Of a stretch of 6,917 nt of DNA, positions 5,418-6,917 are shown piece after piece. How positions within the stretch are numbered: position 1 is the first letter of the stretch; each line of letters starts with the position of its first letter. The stretch comes from RUG626 sp051866775 (lineage in GTDB: Bacteria > Bacillota > Clostridia > Oscillospirales > Oscillospiraceae). Below the pieces are notes generated by a model. The model ran no database searches. It saw nothing but the letters and a program-made list of their open reading frames with translations, and was not told the origin of the DNA. Location of the stretch: assembly GCA_051866775.1 (NCBI GenBank), contig JBJDXR010000036.1, positions 1 to 6,917 on the forward strand, in the 5' to 3' direction. Position numbers and translations under genes: made by a program.

Positions 5418-5529
5418 TACTAGTTCTTGATAAAAAGCTTTAAAGCTTTTTATCAAGAACTGCATGAGACGCTGCGAGTGTGCGCAGCACACGGGATTCT
5501 TGATTAAAGCTTTTAATCAAGAATCAGTA
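5418..5529. repeat. Double-palindrome element with terminal inverted repeats (MITE-like)
   Basis: Three nested symmetries are visible. First, 5422-5461 is a perfect 40-bp palindrome whose left half starts AGTTCTTGATAAAAAGC. Second, 5495-5525 is a second palindrome, GATTCTTGATTAAA/TTTAATCAAGAATC around three bases. Third, 5418-5441 and 5506-5529 form 24-base inverted ends that match at 21 positions, from TACT inward. Between the arms, GTGTGC-GCA-GCACAC (5478-5492) forms a small central hairpin. There is no coding capacity. The layout resembles a small non-autonomous mobile element or a REP/BIME-like repeat; no target-site duplication is clear. It lies 28 bases before the sigma-factor start and would be transcribed as its leader if the promoter lies beyond it. 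Confidence 0.85.
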
Positions 5530-5592
5530 TTAAAAGGCCCTTCATAAATATAAGACGGGATAATTCTTATAATCTTACAAAAATTTTAAAGA

Positions 5593-5634
5593 AATAAAAA
5601 GATACCCGGCAAATTACATTGCCGGGTATCTTTT
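5593..5634 (-). terminator. Rho-independent terminator of rpmE
   Basis: On the minus strand AGATACCCGGCAA pairs with TTGCCGGGTATCT around the loop TGTAAT (5613-5618) and is followed by TTTTTAT. It lies about 10 bases after the rpmE stop codon. It also insulates the sigma operon from read-through of rpmE. The flanking A and T runs extend the stem on both sides, so it may also work in the plus direction. Confidence 0.93.
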
Positions 5635-5643
5635 CTGTATTGT

Positions 5644-5844
5644 TTATTTAAGTCCAAACTTTTTGTTGAACTTATCGACGCGTCCGCTGGTGTCGACCAG
5701 CTTCTGCTTGCCGGTATAAAAGGGGTGACACTTTGAGCAGATCTCAACTCTGATATCACTCTTTGTACTGCCCGTCTCTATAACCTCGCCGCAGGCACAC
5801 CTGATAGTGGTCTGCTCATACTTGGGATGGATCCCTTCCTTCAT
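5644..5844 (-). CDS. rpmE: Ribosomal protein bL31, zinc-binding form
   Basis: A 66-residue large-subunit ribosomal protein, full length. It starts MKEGIHPKYEQTTIRCACG and ends VDKFNKKFGLK, closely matching the Bacillus-type L31. Cys16, Cys18, Cys36 and Cys39 (CAC...CSKC) are the four zinc ligands of the C+ form; HPFYTGKQK is the conserved core. The open frame extends upstream, but the family start is the second ATG of an ATG-ATG pair (5842-5847), with AGAGGTG 8 bases upstream; the first ATG would add one residue. It has its own promoter and terminator. C+ L31 can act as a zinc store and is replaced by a C- paralogue under zinc limitation in Bacillus; no Zur site was recognised here. Confidence 0.97.
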   Translation of the reverse strand: MKEGIHPKYEQTTIRCACGEVIETGSTKSDIRVEICSKCHPFYTGKQKLVDTSGRVDKFNKKFGLK

Positions 5845-5894
5845 CATGTTCACCTCTTTCGCAAATACTGAATTGAAATAATCATGCGCAGTGT

Positions 5895-5923
5895 ATTGTA
5901 TCATGCTTAAAGCGAAATTGCAA
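5895..5923 (-). promoter_or_regulatory. rpmE promoter
   Basis: On the minus strand TTGCAA (5918-5923) and TACAAT (5895-5900) are 17 bases apart, and a TGn extension (TGATACAAT) precedes the -10 box. It lies about 30 bases beyond the addA stop codon and leads to a 5' leader of roughly 40 bases before rpmE. No terminator is obvious between addA and this promoter, so some read-through from addA is possible. Confidence 0.85.
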
Positions 5924-5953
5924 CTATTTTTCGTGATAAAAAATATATTTATT

Positions 5954-6917
5954 TTACAATTCCCTGTATAGTCCCGCATTCAGGAAGCACAATATTCTGC
6001 GTTTTACGGGAAGCCCTATCATCCGTTCCATGGCAAGAGCATACGCGCCCAGCTGCCCTGAGTAGTATTGCGCCCGCTGACTGGCGGTATCCTCTGTTAC
6101 ATAATCGGTCTTGAAATCAATTATTGAAAGCTCTCCTCCATACATAACGCAGCAGTCCACAACGCCTTGAAGGAGTATTTTTTCCTCACCTATGTCAAAA
6201 AGCTCCTTAGATTCCACCAGAAGCGAAAATTTAAGCTCCCTCCACAGCTTTTCCGCCCCCAGTATCAGCTTTCCGGGCATCGCTTTAAAAAATCCGGATA
6301 TGACCTCAGGGCGCACCGCCGCGGCCTGTTCATCCGTAATTGTCCCCATTGCCCTGAGCCGCTCGATCTCTCCGGCTGCTCCCTCGATCGTGAGGCATTT
6401 TCCGTATTCCGCATACTGCATGACGATATGCGCCGCCGTTCCCTTCTGGGCGGCGGTGAGAGAGCGCTTACCCTCCATAAATGCCGGGCGGCGGGGCGCG
6501 CTGAAGGCCTCCTCCTTTTTAAGAGGCTCGGCCTCCTCTGCTGCTTCATCTGAGGCATAGGTGCCCTTCAGCTCCGTGGCCGTTACTTTTGACGGGAGAT
6601 TCAGTGCCTCGCCGTATGGGTAAACAAAATCAAGCTTGCTCTTTATATCTGAATAATCCGCCGCGTGAATGGCGGAAAAGTTTACTATCGGCTCCTCCTG
6701 CACAGGCGCCCTTCCTTTTGTGCCGGATATAAGCCGCACATCCCATACGTCGCCGTCCGCGTCACAGGGGACATTCTCAGTGCCAAATCGTATTGCCCCG
6801 CTCTCGGCACGGCGCAGAGCACACATAAGCAGCCAGTCCGCGCAGCTTCTGGCACTTTCCAAAAGCTGCGGCGGTACCGGAAGGGGCGTCCCCATAAGGC
6901 GCGCAAGCTCACGCTCC
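5954..6917 (-). CDS. addA: ATP-dependent helicase/nuclease subunit A, C-terminal part (5' end outside window)
   Basis: The frame runs open to the right edge, so the N-terminal helicase domains and the true start are missing; an ATG at 6895 is internal. The visible 320 residues are the linker and C-terminal RecB-family nuclease domain of AddA. Motifs in order: ESARSCADWLL near the left of the visible part; GTAAHIVMQYA with the nuclease histidine (about 6425-6441); GVVDCC with the first metal-binding aspartate (about 6155); IIDFKTDY with the catalytic Asp and Lys (about 6104-6122); and QYYSGQLGAYALAM, the Q/Y motif. AddAB processes double-strand ends, degrading DNA until it meets a Chi site and then loading RecA. 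All nuclease residues look intact. addB usually lies upstream, beyond the window. It runs codirectionally into rpmE. Confidence 0.9.
   Translation of the reverse strand, partial: ERELARLMGTPLPVPPQLLESARSCADWLLMCALRRAESGAIRFGTENVPCDADGDVWDVRLISGTKGRAPVQEEPIVNFSAIHAADYSDIKSKLDFVYPYGEALNLPSKVTATELKGTYASDEAAEEAEPLKKEEAFSAPRRPAFMEGKRSLTAAQKGTAAHIVMQYAEYGKCLTIEGAAGEIERLRAMGTITDEQAAAVRPEVISGFFKAMPGKLILGAEKLWRELKFSLLVESKELFDIGEEKILLQGVVDCCVMYGGELSIIDFKTDYVTEDTASQRAQYYSGQLGAYALAMERMIGLPVKRRILCFLNAGLYREL

Noticed and set aside
5422..5461. The 40-bp palindrome as an intrinsic terminator for the sigma operon or for rpmE.
   Set aside because: No T-run follows on either strand, the stem is AT-rich, it lies upstream of the sigma gene, and rpmE already has a strong terminator at 5593-5634.
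5644..5979. A 111-residue version of L31 with an N-terminal extension.
   Set aside because: The extension would cross the rpmE promoter and its residues resemble no L31; the ribosome site and family start support 66 residues.
6425..6441. A 16-base match (AAGGGAACGGCGGCGC, minus strand) between addA and the left 3'-end element at 1421-1436.
   Set aside because: In addA these bases encode the conserved KGTAAH nuclease segment and the similarity stops at its edges, so it is most likely chance combined with GC-rich codon use.

Overview
The window looks like a chromosomal segment from a low-to-mid GC Firmicute of class Clostridia. A gut Oscillospiraceae-type lineage is my best guess, by inference. 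Four things point there: tightly packed tRNA genes with encoded CCA ends, a small zinc-type L31 resembling the Bacillus protein, an AddA-type (not RecB) recombination nuclease, and an ECF sigma factor coupled to a single-pass anti-sigma-like protein with an N-terminus common in Clostridia.

Layout. Positions 1-231 hold a minus-strand tRNA cluster in transcription order Val(TAC)-Asp(GTC)-Thr(GGT, cut by the window edge), driven by a near-consensus sigma-A promoter at 262-291. Diverging from it, 419-1405 encodes a secreted protein with one cadherin/Ig-like domain and three S-layer-homology (SLH) repeats, closed by a strong terminator. From about 1500 to 3830 lies an AT-richer accessory block. 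It holds a two-gene minus-strand operon (zinc-ribbon six-helix membrane protein plus a small two-helix membrane protein), a divergent XRE-type repressor, a decayed ORF, and a 36-codon cysteine-rich ORF that overlaps it as ATGA.

From 3781 rightwards everything is on the minus strand: a terminator, the anti-sigma-like membrane protein and its ECF sigma factor (overlapping as ATGA), a conspicuous double palindrome with terminal inverted repeats (5418-5529), rpmE with its own promoter and terminator, and the 3' part of addA, which runs off the right edge.

How parts work together. The sigma/anti-sigma pair reads as an envelope-sensing switch. The XRE repressor probably regulates itself and the divergent membrane operon. 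The flanks of the accessory block carry an inverted pair of related sequences (1419-1477 and 3831-3892), each starting just after the stop codon of the convergent flanking gene, so the block either landed between, or is bounded by, copies of a dispersed 3'-end element. I found no recognisable defence system, integrase, transposase or CRISPR array. The most unusual items are the palindromic element, the inverted 3'-end repeats, and the small uncharacterised genes between them.
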